Assembly (NCBI RefSeq): GCF_040500525.1
Contig: NZ_CP159402.1
Span: 124,001-188,000 of the forward strand
Direction: 5' to 3'
From: Azospirillum formosense
Lineage (GTDB): Bacteria; Pseudomonadota; Alphaproteobacteria; Azospirillales; Azospirillaceae
Length of the DNA stretch: 64,000 bases
Below, in pieces: positions 26,461 to 33,474 of this stretch. A program made the translations under genes and the position numbers. The notes below the pieces were generated by a model. The model did not search any database, was not told the DNA's origin, and saw only the letters and a list, made by a program, of their open reading frames with translations. Positions within the stretch are counted from its first letter, which is position 1, and each line of letters begins with the position of its first letter.

Positions 26461-26561
26461 TGGTTGGATGCTCACCATCGGGGGATAATGCGCGGCGACC
26501 ATGCTCCGCGGCGCGACCCCCGCGCTGACCGCGGAGGTCATGGACCACAGCCTCACCCATC

Positions 26562-27314
26562 CTACTCCATGGACAGTCCGGTAGGCAGAATGGCATCAAG
26601 CTGCCGATACAGCTCGTTGCGCATCAACGTCAGCCGTTGACGCGTCATGATCCGAGTGTCGGCGTCGGCAATAACCTCCGCAAAGGTCCTTCGCTTCTCC
26701 AACATCTGGCGTAAATCTGTGCCAAAGGTCGCGGGATCTTTGTTCGGGATTTGAACGAGGCCGGCGTATCGGTGAAGGTTGCTGGTATAAACCTTCATCT
26801 CTTTGAACGAGTGTCTGTCAGGGGCGATGATCGGGCCGAAAAATTCATTCAGCCACACGACGATTGGAACGCCGGGCGGCAGCGAGTGAATGGTCCGGCC
26901 CAAGCCCTCCAGCGTCTCAAGTTGGGCCGAGCCGCCCGCGACAACGGAGTGAACCATCACGTTCCACCCCTGGCTTTCCAACGGGCGCACGATTGAGCCA
27001 TCGGCGAGACGATTGGCCAACGGGATGAACAGCGCTGGACCGATGTCGATCACCACGTCGCCGCAGTGGCCAAGCGCGGCGTCGATCATCTGGTTCACAT
27101 CGGAAAGGTTCACGGTGCCGTCGGGCAGCATGTCGAGCGTCTGGGCGCGAAAGCGCCGATAGGTCGAGAAGGCGCTGTTCACCGGATCGGCGTCGAAGGC
27201 CAGCAGCCGACCGTCGTTTTTGTGGCTGTCCTGAATGTATTGGGCGAGAACGGTGGCGACCAGGGTCTTTCCCACGCCGCCTTTGCCCTGAAGCACGATA
27301 TGGACGAACGCCAT
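26562..27314 (-). CDS. traL: TraL-like ParA-family ATPase (IncP type)
   Basis: 250 residues. A deviant Walker A (GKGGVGKT, residues 10-17) within MAFVHIVLQGKGGVGKT, then FDADPVNSAFSTY, VVIDIGPALFIPL, VVWLNEFFGPI, MKVYTSNLHRYAG and MTRQRLTLMRNELYRQLD. This order matches TraL of IncP (RP4/RK2) plasmids rather than partition ParA proteins. TraL lies in the Tra1 leader operon beside oriT; its exact role in transfer is not established. It starts 12 bp after traK, same strand. Confidence 0.82.
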   Translation of the reverse strand: MAFVHIVLQGKGGVGKTLVATVLAQYIQDSHKNDGRLLAFDADPVNSAFSTYRRFRAQTLDMLPDGTVNLSDVNQMIDAALGHCGDVVIDIGPALFIPLANRLADGSIVRPLESQGWNVMVHSVVAGGSAQLETLEGLGRTIHSLPPGVPIVVWLNEFFGPIIAPDRHSFKEMKVYTSNLHRYAGLVQIPNKDPATFGTDLRQMLEKRRTFAEVIADADTRIMTRQRLTLMRNELYRQLDAILPTGLSME

Positions 27315-27325
27315 GTTTGCACCTT

Positions 27326-27670
27326 TCAGTAAAGATCGCTGGAGGTCGGCTTGCTGATCCGGAGAAAGCCCTGCGGCGTCGGTTCGGAACCATGGGATGC
27401 CCGTTGCGGCGCGGGGATCGACGAGGGCGGCGGGGTGGCGGGAGCTGCGGCGCTGGACACCTCGGCCAGGGCGACGAAGCGCGGCAGTGATTTCTCGACG
27501 AGGTAGCGCTTCACGTAAAACTGGAACTGGCGAAGGCCGATGGGCACCTCGGCCGCGAACTGACGGTGGACCGAAGACACCGACCAGCCCTTGACCAGCT
27601 CCGCCCAGATCGCTTCCCGTCGCGCCAGAAACGCCACCCGTCCCGCTGTCGCCTGTCGTCGTGACATCAT
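27326..27670 (-). CDS. traK: TraK-like oriT-binding accessory protein
   Basis: 114 residues. The N-terminal part (residues 10-65: ARREAIWAELVKGWSVSSVH, LRQFQFYVKRYL) matches the TraK/TraK-like family that binds and bends DNA at oriT in IncP plasmids; the tail is proline/alanine-rich. It sits exactly where RP4 has TraK: between traL and oriT, transcribed away from oriT. GGAAGG precedes the tandem ATG codons at 27670/27667. Confidence 0.75.
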   Translation of the reverse strand: MMSRRQATAGRVAFLARREAIWAELVKGWSVSSVHRQFAAEVPIGLRQFQFYVKRYLVEKSLPRFVALAEVSSAAAPATPPPSSIPAPQRASHGSEPTPQGFLRISKPTSSDLY

Positions 27671-27973
27671 CAGCCTTCCCGTCTGTGTATGCGAAGCTCT
27701 TAGTCATTACATAAATGAGAAATGCAGTGTTGAAAAAAATTTTGCACCAACGCGAAGTGAATCGCGGTGTTTAGTGCTGTATGGCATAATAAAGAACCAA
27801 GTGGCATAACGCGTCGATATTTGTATTCGCTGCGCGGTGTTTTTCATTTGCGTTGTAAGGCAGGATGGGTGATGTACCGGTACACTGGTCCATCACGTCC
27901 TTATTCGCCTGCGGCTCAACGGACACCTCCTCTGCGAGGCCGGCAGGCTCCGCCTGCATGAAAGGGATACGTC
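27671..27973 (-). other. oriT: IncP-like origin of transfer (oriT) with nic site
   Basis: Non-coding gap between divergent traK and traJ. On the minus strand, ATCCTGCC preceded by ATCACCC (around 27875-27859) closely resembles the RP4 nic region CACCTATCCTGCCC; the predicted nick is after the G opposite base 27861. An inverted repeat GTGATG (27869-27874) / CATCAC (27891-27896) and the palindrome GTACCGGTAC (27874-27883) lie beside it, as expected for the TraJ-binding arm. AT-rich DNA (27700-27860) flanks it on the traK side. Confidence 0.78.
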
Positions 27974-28333
27974 ATGAAGAGATCGCTAAAGGGCGACGGC
28001 ACCCGTCGAACAACATCGCCCATCAACGTCTGGTGCTTGCCGGCCGAACGCGCGGAGATCGAGGCGAACGCCAAGACCGCCGGGCTGTCCCTATCGGCCT
28101 ATCTGAGGGAGGTGGCGCTCGGGACCCAGCCCAGGAACGTCGTCGACTACCAGCAAGTGGACGTGCTGGCACGGACCCACGCCGACATCAATCGACTCGG
28201 GGGCCTTCTCAAGATGTGGCTGACCAACGAAGAGAGGGGAGGCCATCGAGAGGTGTCCGAGCTGCTCGGGCAAATCGCCGAAGCAAGCCGTGCGCTCACC
28301 GATACGGCGAAAAAGATCCTGCGGTCCCCGTAG
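27974..28333 (+). CDS. traJ: TraJ-like oriT recognition protein
   Basis: 119 residues with a ribbon-helix-helix-like N-terminus: PINVWCLPAERAEIEANAKTAGLSLSAYLREVALG, then VVDYQQVDVLARTHADINRLGGLLKMWLT. Both phrases match TraJ of RP4 (PIKVYCLPDER..., VVDYEHVRELARINGDLGRLGGLLKLWLT in memory). TraJ binds next to nic and recruits the relaxase TraI. In IncP plasmids traI follows; here no relaxase gene follows and the reverse-transcriptase operon begins instead. Confidence 0.85.
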   Translation: MKRSLKGDGTRRTTSPINVWCLPAERAEIEANAKTAGLSLSAYLREVALGTQPRNVVDYQQVDVLARTHADINRLGGLLKMWLTNEERGGHREVSELLGQIAEASRALTDTAKKILRSP

Positions 28334-28396
28334 GGCCTCTCGGCGCCGCGGACGGAGAGCCCTCCCGGCCGCAGGGGCATTTTGTGTCGGACGACA

Positions 28397-28639
28397 TGAA
28401 AAACTGATCCAAACGCCTTCCCGGTGCAGCTGAAGCCCAGGTGTCGGAAAATCGTACAGCGATAGTGGAGGAAGTTTGGAGACCGCGCTCACGCCTATGT
28501 GTGTGCGGTAAACGCCCCGTCCCGTCGTCTTCGCCGAATGCGATCGCACTCGGGTACCATCCGCAGGCGGTAAGCCGATCCGCTGCAAGAGCAGAACGGT
28601 CGGCGGTATTGCACAGTCTCCAGAGAAGGTGGTACCACT
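28397..28639 (-). ncRNA. Candidate DRT3-associated non-coding RNA downstream of drt3b
   Basis: A gene-free stretch that, read on the drt strand, has in order: a palindrome at the drt3b stop (GTGGTACCAC), a strong hairpin GCCGA-CCG..CTGC-TCTT-GCAG-CGG-TCGGC (28604 to 28574), palindrome TGCGATCGCA, a stem ACCGC/GCGGT (28509-28505 with 28486-28482) whose 18-nt loop starts ACACACA, and a terminal stem CCAAACTTCC (28479-28470) with GGAA..GTTTGG (28421-28409), then TTTTT. Defence RT systems usually encode an adjacent structured RNA, and an ACACAC template has been reported for DRT3 as I recall. No family model was run. Confidence 0.5.
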
Positions 28640-30601
28640 TTAGTAGACGGCGGACAACTCTTTTTTTTGAATGAGGTTAAGAAGATCGACATGGTCCCAC
28701 TGCACGAACCAAGGGCGTCCTTCTATCTCTGAAACGATTGCGTCGCGCTCTGCGGCTGGAATTGCCGCTAGACCACATTGTTGGCGCAACATATCCAAAA
28801 TGGTCCCTCTAAGGGACTGCGGTAAAAACGGACATGAGATCACATCCAGAGCGAGGTGTGCCTGCTGGGAATGTAAATTGGAGTCTTTTTCACTTACAAG
28901 TTCCTTGACCCTTATAGCGATCTTACTCCTTATGTCGTCATACTGATGCAAATCTCTTATATAGTAAAGACATGAGACGAGTGAGAAGTAATCAGAATTC
29001 TCTATGCAGAACACCTCGTTTGCTAAAAATGCAGATTCCATGCTATGAACATTTGAGAGCTCCCTTGATGCTACCACAATATTTAGAAGTTCTACCGGTA
29101 TCCAACGTGTTGTTGATATCTCATCACCTCGGGCGACACCACGAATAGCTTGAATGCACCATTTATGAATTAGTAGCTCAACCTCCTCCAGGTGTTCAGG
29201 AAGCTTCTCTCTGAAAAATCGCACACCGATTATTACGCCACGAGCGACTTTGAAGGACGACGCCACAGTAGGATGCACAGTATATAGGAAGAATACTATT
29301 TCTATGTACGTCAAAAACAAAGATACATATAGTTTACTTTCAATTTCGTTTTTTGATTTAACTTTGGCATAGTCTTCGCTTAGAACTTCAATTCGCTTAA
29401 CAATGCTTGATATTTTATAGTTTACGATTGAGTCATAACCGACGCCAGCATCTGCACATATAGCCTTCACAGATGAGATGAAGGATCTGACCAATGCCGG
29501 ACGATTTCCAATTTTTTTCGGTGCTAGAAGCTTGTCTCCAGTCTCCTCTATAGTGCTTTCGAACATAATTTTAAGCGTTTCTTTAGCTCTATGGATAATA
29601 AAAGACTTCTTTGTGATAAAGGGCCGACCATATCTGTCGAGTTTGCCTTCGTTGATGTGGAGATTGTATTCTGAAAGAGAGTCAGAGATGATTTTGAAGA
29701 TGATCCCGGCTGTTTTTTCGTCCTTTGAAAACAATATGTAATCATCAACATACCTACGGCATTCAAAGTCCTTGCCGACCCAAAACCCTGCCGTTTTGGC
29801 TCTTTCTACAACTAGCTTGTCTACATCTTGTAGTATAATCTCAGCAAATATACGACTCACCTCTGGGCCGATACAAATTCCGTTCGTTTCATTGATGTTC
29901 ATCTTCTGCATGAGTTTGTCGAACTCGTTGCCAAACGTAATGGCGGAAACATTGCTCTTTGAGTGGTCTGAATTTTTTACAGCCCAGGCTATAGTGTGTG
30001 TGTATATGCTAGAAAAGCACTTTGATACGTCGATAAGCCACATGGAGGCAAACTTTTTCTCCAGCCTCATAAAATCGTTCGAATCGAAAAATTGATAGAT
30101 CCGCTGGTATCCTGCATATGCGAAGTATGAAGATGGATTCCGCAAAAATTTTTCTTTAGGAGCCAAATCTATAAGGGAAGATTTGTACTTGTTTTGGTCA
30201 GAAGAAGAGCCTTTGTATGAGTACGATCCTCCAATTTTTACAGGTCGCCGGATAGAGAATGTTCCGTTACTGCAAAAGTAGCTGATGACTGACGAATATT
30301 CTTTATAAAACTTTACCACGTTGTATTGAGATGAAGGGTGAGGCAAGCTAAGCTGACGCATGGAAATTGCGTCTTTCGTAATTTTATATCGGTAGGGCGT
30401 AGTGTACTTTCTGTCATTTTCGACGATGAGCGTGCGGACCAGTTCGCTCAAGCCGGCCGATGCCTTGGCGATGTGCCTTAGATTATCGTAGAAACCATCA
30501 TTTGACACTATGATAGGCACTTCATAGGGAGCGGTGTCTGACAGAACCGCACGAACAATGTCTGATTTACGAAGATTTCCCTTCACATATTTCTTACGCA
30601 T
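28640..30601 (-). CDS. drt3b: Defence-associated reverse transcriptase, DRT3 second subunit (Drt3b/UG8-like)
   Basis: 653 residues, AT-rich. RT motif A is MWLIDVSKCFSSIY (Asp191), motif B NETNGICIGPEVSRIFAEI (about 237-254), motif C RRYVDDYILFSK with catalytic Asp286-Asp287. The N-terminal ~180 residues are a long extension and residues ~320-653 form a helical C-terminal region with no maturase, endonuclease or nitrilase domain, so it is neither a group II intron nor DRT1. The start overlaps the first RT gene by 8 bp (translational coupling). Two dissimilar RTs of about 415 and 653 residues in one operon are the described DRT type 3 (UG3 + UG8) layout. UG assignment is by architecture and needs an HMM search. 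Confidence 0.8.
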   Translation of the reverse strand: MRKKYVKGNLRKSDIVRAVLSDTAPYEVPIIVSNDGFYDNLRHIAKASAGLSELVRTLIVENDRKYTTPYRYKITKDAISMRQLSLPHPSSQYNVVKFYKEYSSVISYFCSNGTFSIRRPVKIGGSYSYKGSSSDQNKYKSSLIDLAPKEKFLRNPSSYFAYAGYQRIYQFFDSNDFMRLEKKFASMWLIDVSKCFSSIYTHTIAWAVKNSDHSKSNVSAITFGNEFDKLMQKMNINETNGICIGPEVSRIFAEIILQDVDKLVVERAKTAGFWVGKDFECRRYVDDYILFSKDEKTAGIIFKIISDSLSEYNLHINEGKLDRYGRPFITKKSFIIHRAKETLKIMFESTIEETGDKLLAPKKIGNRPALVRSFISSVKAICADAGVGYDSIVNYKISSIVKRIEVLSEDYAKVKSKNEIESKLYVSLFLTYIEIVFFLYTVHPTVASSFKVARGVIIGVRFFREKLPEHLEEVELLIHKWCIQAIRGVARGDEISTTRWIPVELLNIVVASRELSNVHSMESAFLANEVFCIENSDYFSLVSCLYYIRDLHQYDDIRSKIAIRVKELVSEKDSNLHSQQAHLALDVISCPFLPQSLRGTILDMLRQQCGLAAIPAAERDAIVSEIEGRPWFVQWDHVDLLNLIQKKELSAVY

Positions 30602-31841
30602 AGTTCCAGCACCTCACTAGGTCTTGCATTCTTTCGCCGCTAAAATGGTAGTATATATTGTTTGAGAAGCCTCTGCTGAATGTAAGTGAGAGGAGATTGT
30701 CCCTTTGCTCCCTGGATATAGAGGAGTATAACTTGCCAAGTTTTCCATTTCTATTGAGAACGATACGCCTCCAAAATGCATCGAGATCGGAAATGGCGAC
30801 GGAGCTAGATATATTTATCATGCTGTAGCTGTACCTCAAGCCAAGTTTCCGAACTATGCTCTTCTCGTAATCGTACATCTTGTATGAGCCAGTGATAAAC
30901 TTCATCCTGTCTTCTAGATCTTTGAAACTGTTATCTTTTAAGAACTTCAGAACAGACAATGCTATTCTGGACTTTATCTTCTTTACCTTGTAGCCGGCTA
31001 TATCAACGTCCACCTTTCTTGCAATTCTGTTGGCGCTATCCTTCTGTCTCTCAAATATTTTAAAACAGTATCCAAGAAATTCGACTCTGCCAACCATGTT
31101 CGGGGTAGCAGATTTTTTAATTGGTGGGTTTTGTGCTTCTGTTATTCTTGTCTTGCTCTGGTTTAGATTAAGTCCCTTGGGTAAGTACCGCTTTATGCAT
31201 TTAACAAAGTCCTTTCGCGTTTCTTTACGATCAGTGATAATGACGATATCATCTACAAATCTGGCATAGAAAAAAATACCCTTCCCCGACCGAACATTGC
31301 GATCAAAGGTCCGCATAACGTATTCAGAAAGCGTAGCGCTTAATGGCACGCCTCTTGGAAGTCCTGGAATGCCCTGGCTTTCAAGGGAAGCGAAAAAGAT
31401 TTTTATTGCAAGCAATGAATCCCTTGGAAATCCAACGTCAGAAGTGAGCTCAGCAAGCAGATCGTCCCTGTTGATAGACTCGTAGAAGCTTTTTATGTCA
31501 AACCTATACACCCGATAATCCACGCCCTCGGCTAGGAATGATCGAAGGCAATTTACAATGTTCTCTCTATTAGCTTGCTTTACTCGGGTAATCCTCCTTA
31601 GATTGTTGTTTAACTTTCGTATAACAAGAGTGTGGCAAAATTCACTTGCTTGGAATACCTTCTTCCCGCGTCTTTCATGCGATGAAAATGATATGGTTCC
31701 AGTGCTATTCTTGGCAAAATCGACAGCCGTCGCGACGGCTTGATCCAAAACACTTTTGTTTCTTATTGCCGTATTGGTTTCAAAATCGGAAGTACGCACT
31801 TCCTTTCTGATCGACCGTACGTCAAATGCCATGGTTGCCAT
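30594..31841 (-). CDS. drt3a: Defence-associated reverse transcriptase, DRT3 first subunit (Drt3a/UG3-like)
   Basis: 415 residues. RT core: motif A YRFDIKSFYESINR (Asp115), motif B GLPRGVPLSATLSEYVMRTF (about 160-179), motif C FYARFVDDIVIITD with Asp197-Asp198, then NLNQSKTRI (motif D region) and VEFLGYCFKI (motif E). No X/thumb maturase or HNH domain. ATG 31841 is chosen because GGGAGAG lies 4-5 nt upstream; an ATG at 31904 would add 21 residues of unlikely sequence. It is first of the two-gene operon. Base composition contrasts sharply with the tra genes beside it. Confidence 0.8.
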   Translation of the reverse strand: MATMAFDVRSIRKEVRTSDFETNTAIRNKSVLDQAVATAVDFAKNSTGTISFSSHERRGKKVFQASEFCHTLVIRKLNNNLRRITRVKQANRENIVNCLRSFLAEGVDYRVYRFDIKSFYESINRDDLLAELTSDVGFPRDSLLAIKIFFASLESQGIPGLPRGVPLSATLSEYVMRTFDRNVRSGKGIFFYARFVDDIVIITDRKETRKDFVKCIKRYLPKGLNLNQSKTRITEAQNPPIKKSATPNMVGRVEFLGYCFKIFERQKDSANRIARKVDVDIAGYKVKKIKSRIALSVLKFLKDNSFKDLEDRMKFITGSYKMYDYEKSIVRKLGLRYSYSMINISSSVAISDLDAFWRRIVLNRNGKLGKLYSSISREQRDNLLSLTFSRGFSNNIYYHFSGERMQDLVRCWNYA

Positions 31842-32198
31842 AGCTCTCCCTCTTGGCAAATCCGACGGGTGGTGTGTCTCAGTGAACTTCTGGCAGTTGT
31901 ACATCCATTCAAATATGATGGCAACTTAGGATGCATATGCCTTCAGCTACCGAAAAAAGTTCTGCCGTATAGCGGTAAGGTGTCATCGCGTGCGCCAAAC
32001 GCCTCATTTGATCGCATTTTCGCGATAGGTGATTGCGCATATTCACGTCGCGGCCGATCTGAGAGGCGGCGACGGTAGATACCGGCGCTTCGACCGTTCC
32101 GTTAGCTACTGCCCTGCGACACTTACACAAGAGCTTACAACGCCCACTTGGATTCATTATGTGCGATAAAATTCAATGTATTAGAGGAGCGTATTGCG
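31842..32198 (-). other. Leader and promoter region of the RT operon; secondary ncRNA candidate
   Basis: About 350 bp without a supported gene. On the minus strand it holds CGTCGC/GCGACG (32074-32046), TGCGC/GCGCA enclosing ATCGC-GAAAAT-GCGAT (around 32026-32011), and an ACACAC at 31877-31872, just 31 nt before the drt3a start. It must contain the RT promoter and could encode a leader RNA. The fold is less convincing than that of the downstream region. Confidence 0.4.
32121..32139 (+). promoter_or_regulatory. GCTTACA arm-type sites near attR
   Basis: ACTTACA (32121-32127) and GCTTACA (32133-32139), spaced 12 bp apart, repeat the motif clustered beside attL (where two copies are also 12 bp apart). 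Location 60 bp inside attR fits integrase arm sites. Confidence 0.5.
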
Positions 32199-32248
32199 AG
32201 CTTCCCAAGCTTACGACGAGGGTTCGATTCCCTTCACCCGCTCCAACA
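32199..32248 (+). repeat. attR: 50-bp direct repeat of tRNA-Gly 3' end
   Basis: Identical over 50 bases to 22860-22909. It holds only the 3' part of the tRNA (from the anticodon stem on), preceded by element DNA lacking an acceptor 5' strand or D-arm, so it is a tRNA remnant and not a gene. It marks the right end of the integrated element. Confidence 0.93.
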
Positions 32249-32359
32249 ACTCCTTTAAAAAATCAGAGGTCTGCCGAAGCCTGAACGTTCCAGGCGCGCG
32301 GGCTTGCGGGGTGGCCGCGGACGTTGTCCGGCGGCCCAATCCCCGTTGTAGACCGGCGC

Positions 32360-32587
32360 TTACCGGCGCTTGCCGTTGTTGGACGTCAGCGCGCCGACCG
32401 CCGCACCCGCCGCGCCGCCGATCACGCCGCCCATCACGGCGCTGCCCCCCGTCAGGGCGCCGACCGCAGCACCACCCGCGGCGCCGATGGCGCCCCCCGA
32501 CAGCGTGCGCTGTTCGCGGTGGCTGAGGTTCGAGCAGCCCGTCAGAACAAGGCCACCAACCACGATCACTGCCAGTTTCTTTATCAT
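32360..32587 (-). CDS. Glycine-zipper outer-membrane lipoprotein (OsmB/SlyB-like)
   Basis: 75 residues. A lipoprotein signal (MIKKLAVIVVGGLVLTGC, lipobox LTGC) is followed by a glycine-zipper segment GGAIGAAGGAAVGALTGG and a second similar run, ending NNGKRR. AGGA precedes the ATG. Such small lipoproteins are often stress-induced and sit in the envelope. First host gene right of the integrated element. Confidence 0.85.
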   Translation of the reverse strand: MIKKLAVIVVGGLVLTGCSNLSHREQRTLSGGAIGAAGGAAVGALTGGSAVMGGVIGGAAGAAVGALTSNNGKRR

Positions 32588-32994
32588 GATCCTACCCGTT
32601 TTCTTCCCTGCATTCCTGGGTGCCGCCGGCCTCGAAAGCCAGCGGTCAAGCCTGCGCTTGTCTCGCATGCTTACGGAACGAACACACTTTTGCGTGTGAC
32701 TATTCCGGGGCAGAAAGCCATCGCCACCATCCCTAAGAGAGTGGGCTTTGCCCGTTACCCTGCCTCGAAATAGGGATTCGCGAACGCTGTGCAAAGCCGG
32801 GAGGGCCGTGCTTGGCGAATGGCCGACAACGGTGGAATTAAACTGGTTATTGCTTATTTACCATTTTTCCGCGTCGAAACGTTGCACGCGTTCGGGCTCG
32901 TTTCCTCTTTACTTCATTCGGGGCGCGTGGAACGTTCAGTGTCCTAACAACCTGCGCGACATCAAAGGCGCAGGCTCATCGGAAACGTCCCAGG
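32588..32994. other. Intergenic region without a supported gene
   Basis: About 400 bp between the divergent lipoprotein gene and the small plus-strand gene. It should contain their promoters. It includes a more AT-rich stretch (about 32830-32920) but no convincing hairpin-terminator, RNA gene or coding frame was found. Confidence 0.5.
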
Positions 32995-33396
32995 ATGCCC
33001 ACCATGCTGCATCTTCCCAGACCGCAGGCGCTTACCGCTCTCCCGGCGAGCCGCCCGAGTGACCGGCGCGAACGGCACCCGTTGCAGCCGGTCAGCGCCC
33101 ATCCCTGCGCGCCGGCCTTCGAGCGCTCGGATGCGGCGATCCATCCCGCGGTTCCGGCAACCGTCCCGGCGGCGGCCCAGCCCCTGTCTCCGGGTGGTCC
33201 AGGCGTCAGCAGGGAAGCGCTGGCCCGTGTCATCCATTTGGCGACCACCGGCGTGTGGGTCCTGAAGCGCCATGGCCGGATGCTCGACATCGACGGACGG
33301 CTGCACTGGAACTGCCCGCGCACGCTCGCGTCGGACGCCGAGCGCGCCGGCGTCGTCCTGTCCGATCTGGTCGTGAACACCGGGCGCCAGCTCTGA
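32995..33396 (+). CDS. Hypothetical protein
   Basis: 133 residues. The first ~70 are low-complexity and proline/alanine/arginine-rich; the last ~60 look folded: GVSREALARVIHLATTGVWVLKRHGRMLDIDGRLHWN and then LSDLVVNTGRQL. No family is recognised. The frame is followed by a strong terminator of the opposite operon. Start uncertain (ATG 32995 or 33004). Moderate support only. Confidence 0.45.
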   Translation: MPTMLHLPRPQALTALPASRPSDRRERHPLQPVSAHPCAPAFERSDAAIHPAVPATVPAAAQPLSPGGPGVSREALARVIHLATTGVWVLKRHGRMLDIDGRLHWNCPRTLASDAERAGVVLSDLVVNTGRQL

Positions 33397-33406
33397 TCCG
33401 GTGGTT

Positions 33407-33444
33407 AAAAAAAGAAGGAGCGGCGCCCGAAAGCGCCGCTCCTT
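33407..33444 (-). terminator. Rho-independent terminator of the ABC-importer operon
   Basis: A perfect 12-bp stem, AAGGAGCGGCGC (33415-33426) with GCGCCGCTCCTT (33433-33444), has a 6-nt loop; on the minus strand it is followed by CTTTTTTT. It lies 31 bp after the ATPase stop. Confidence 0.9.
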
Positions 33445-33474
33445 CGCGTTGTCGGGTCTGGAGGGGAGCGCCGG

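Noticed and set aside
26562-27314. Plasmid partition protein ParA
   Set aside because: The P-loop would fit, but the full motif order (QGKGGVGKT, VVWLNEFFGPI, MTRQRL) and the oriT-traK context match TraL. No parB or centromere repeats are adjacent.
28333-28380. Terminator for traJ
   Set aside because: GGGCCTCTC/GAGAGCCC can pair with a bulge but no T-run follows directly. The second stem (GCCC/GGGC) before ATTTT is only four to five pairs.
28441-28674. Plus-strand 77-codon frame after traJ
   Set aside because: Arg/Ser-rich with no RBS, overlaps the 3' end of drt3b, and lies over the structured RNA candidate.
28640-31841. Group II intron, retron or diversity-generating retroelement
   Set aside because: No maturase X or endonuclease domain, no retron VTG-type RT layout with msr/msd recognised next to a single RT, and no TR/VR repeat pair. 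Two different RTs in one operon fit DRT3 better.
31842-31904. Upstream ATG of drt3a at 31904
   Set aside because: The 21 extra residues are not RT-like and no RBS precedes this ATG, whereas the ATG at 31841 has a strong one.
32199-32248. Second tRNA-Gly gene
   Set aside because: Only the 3' part is present; no acceptor 5' strand or D-arm precedes it. It is the attR remnant.
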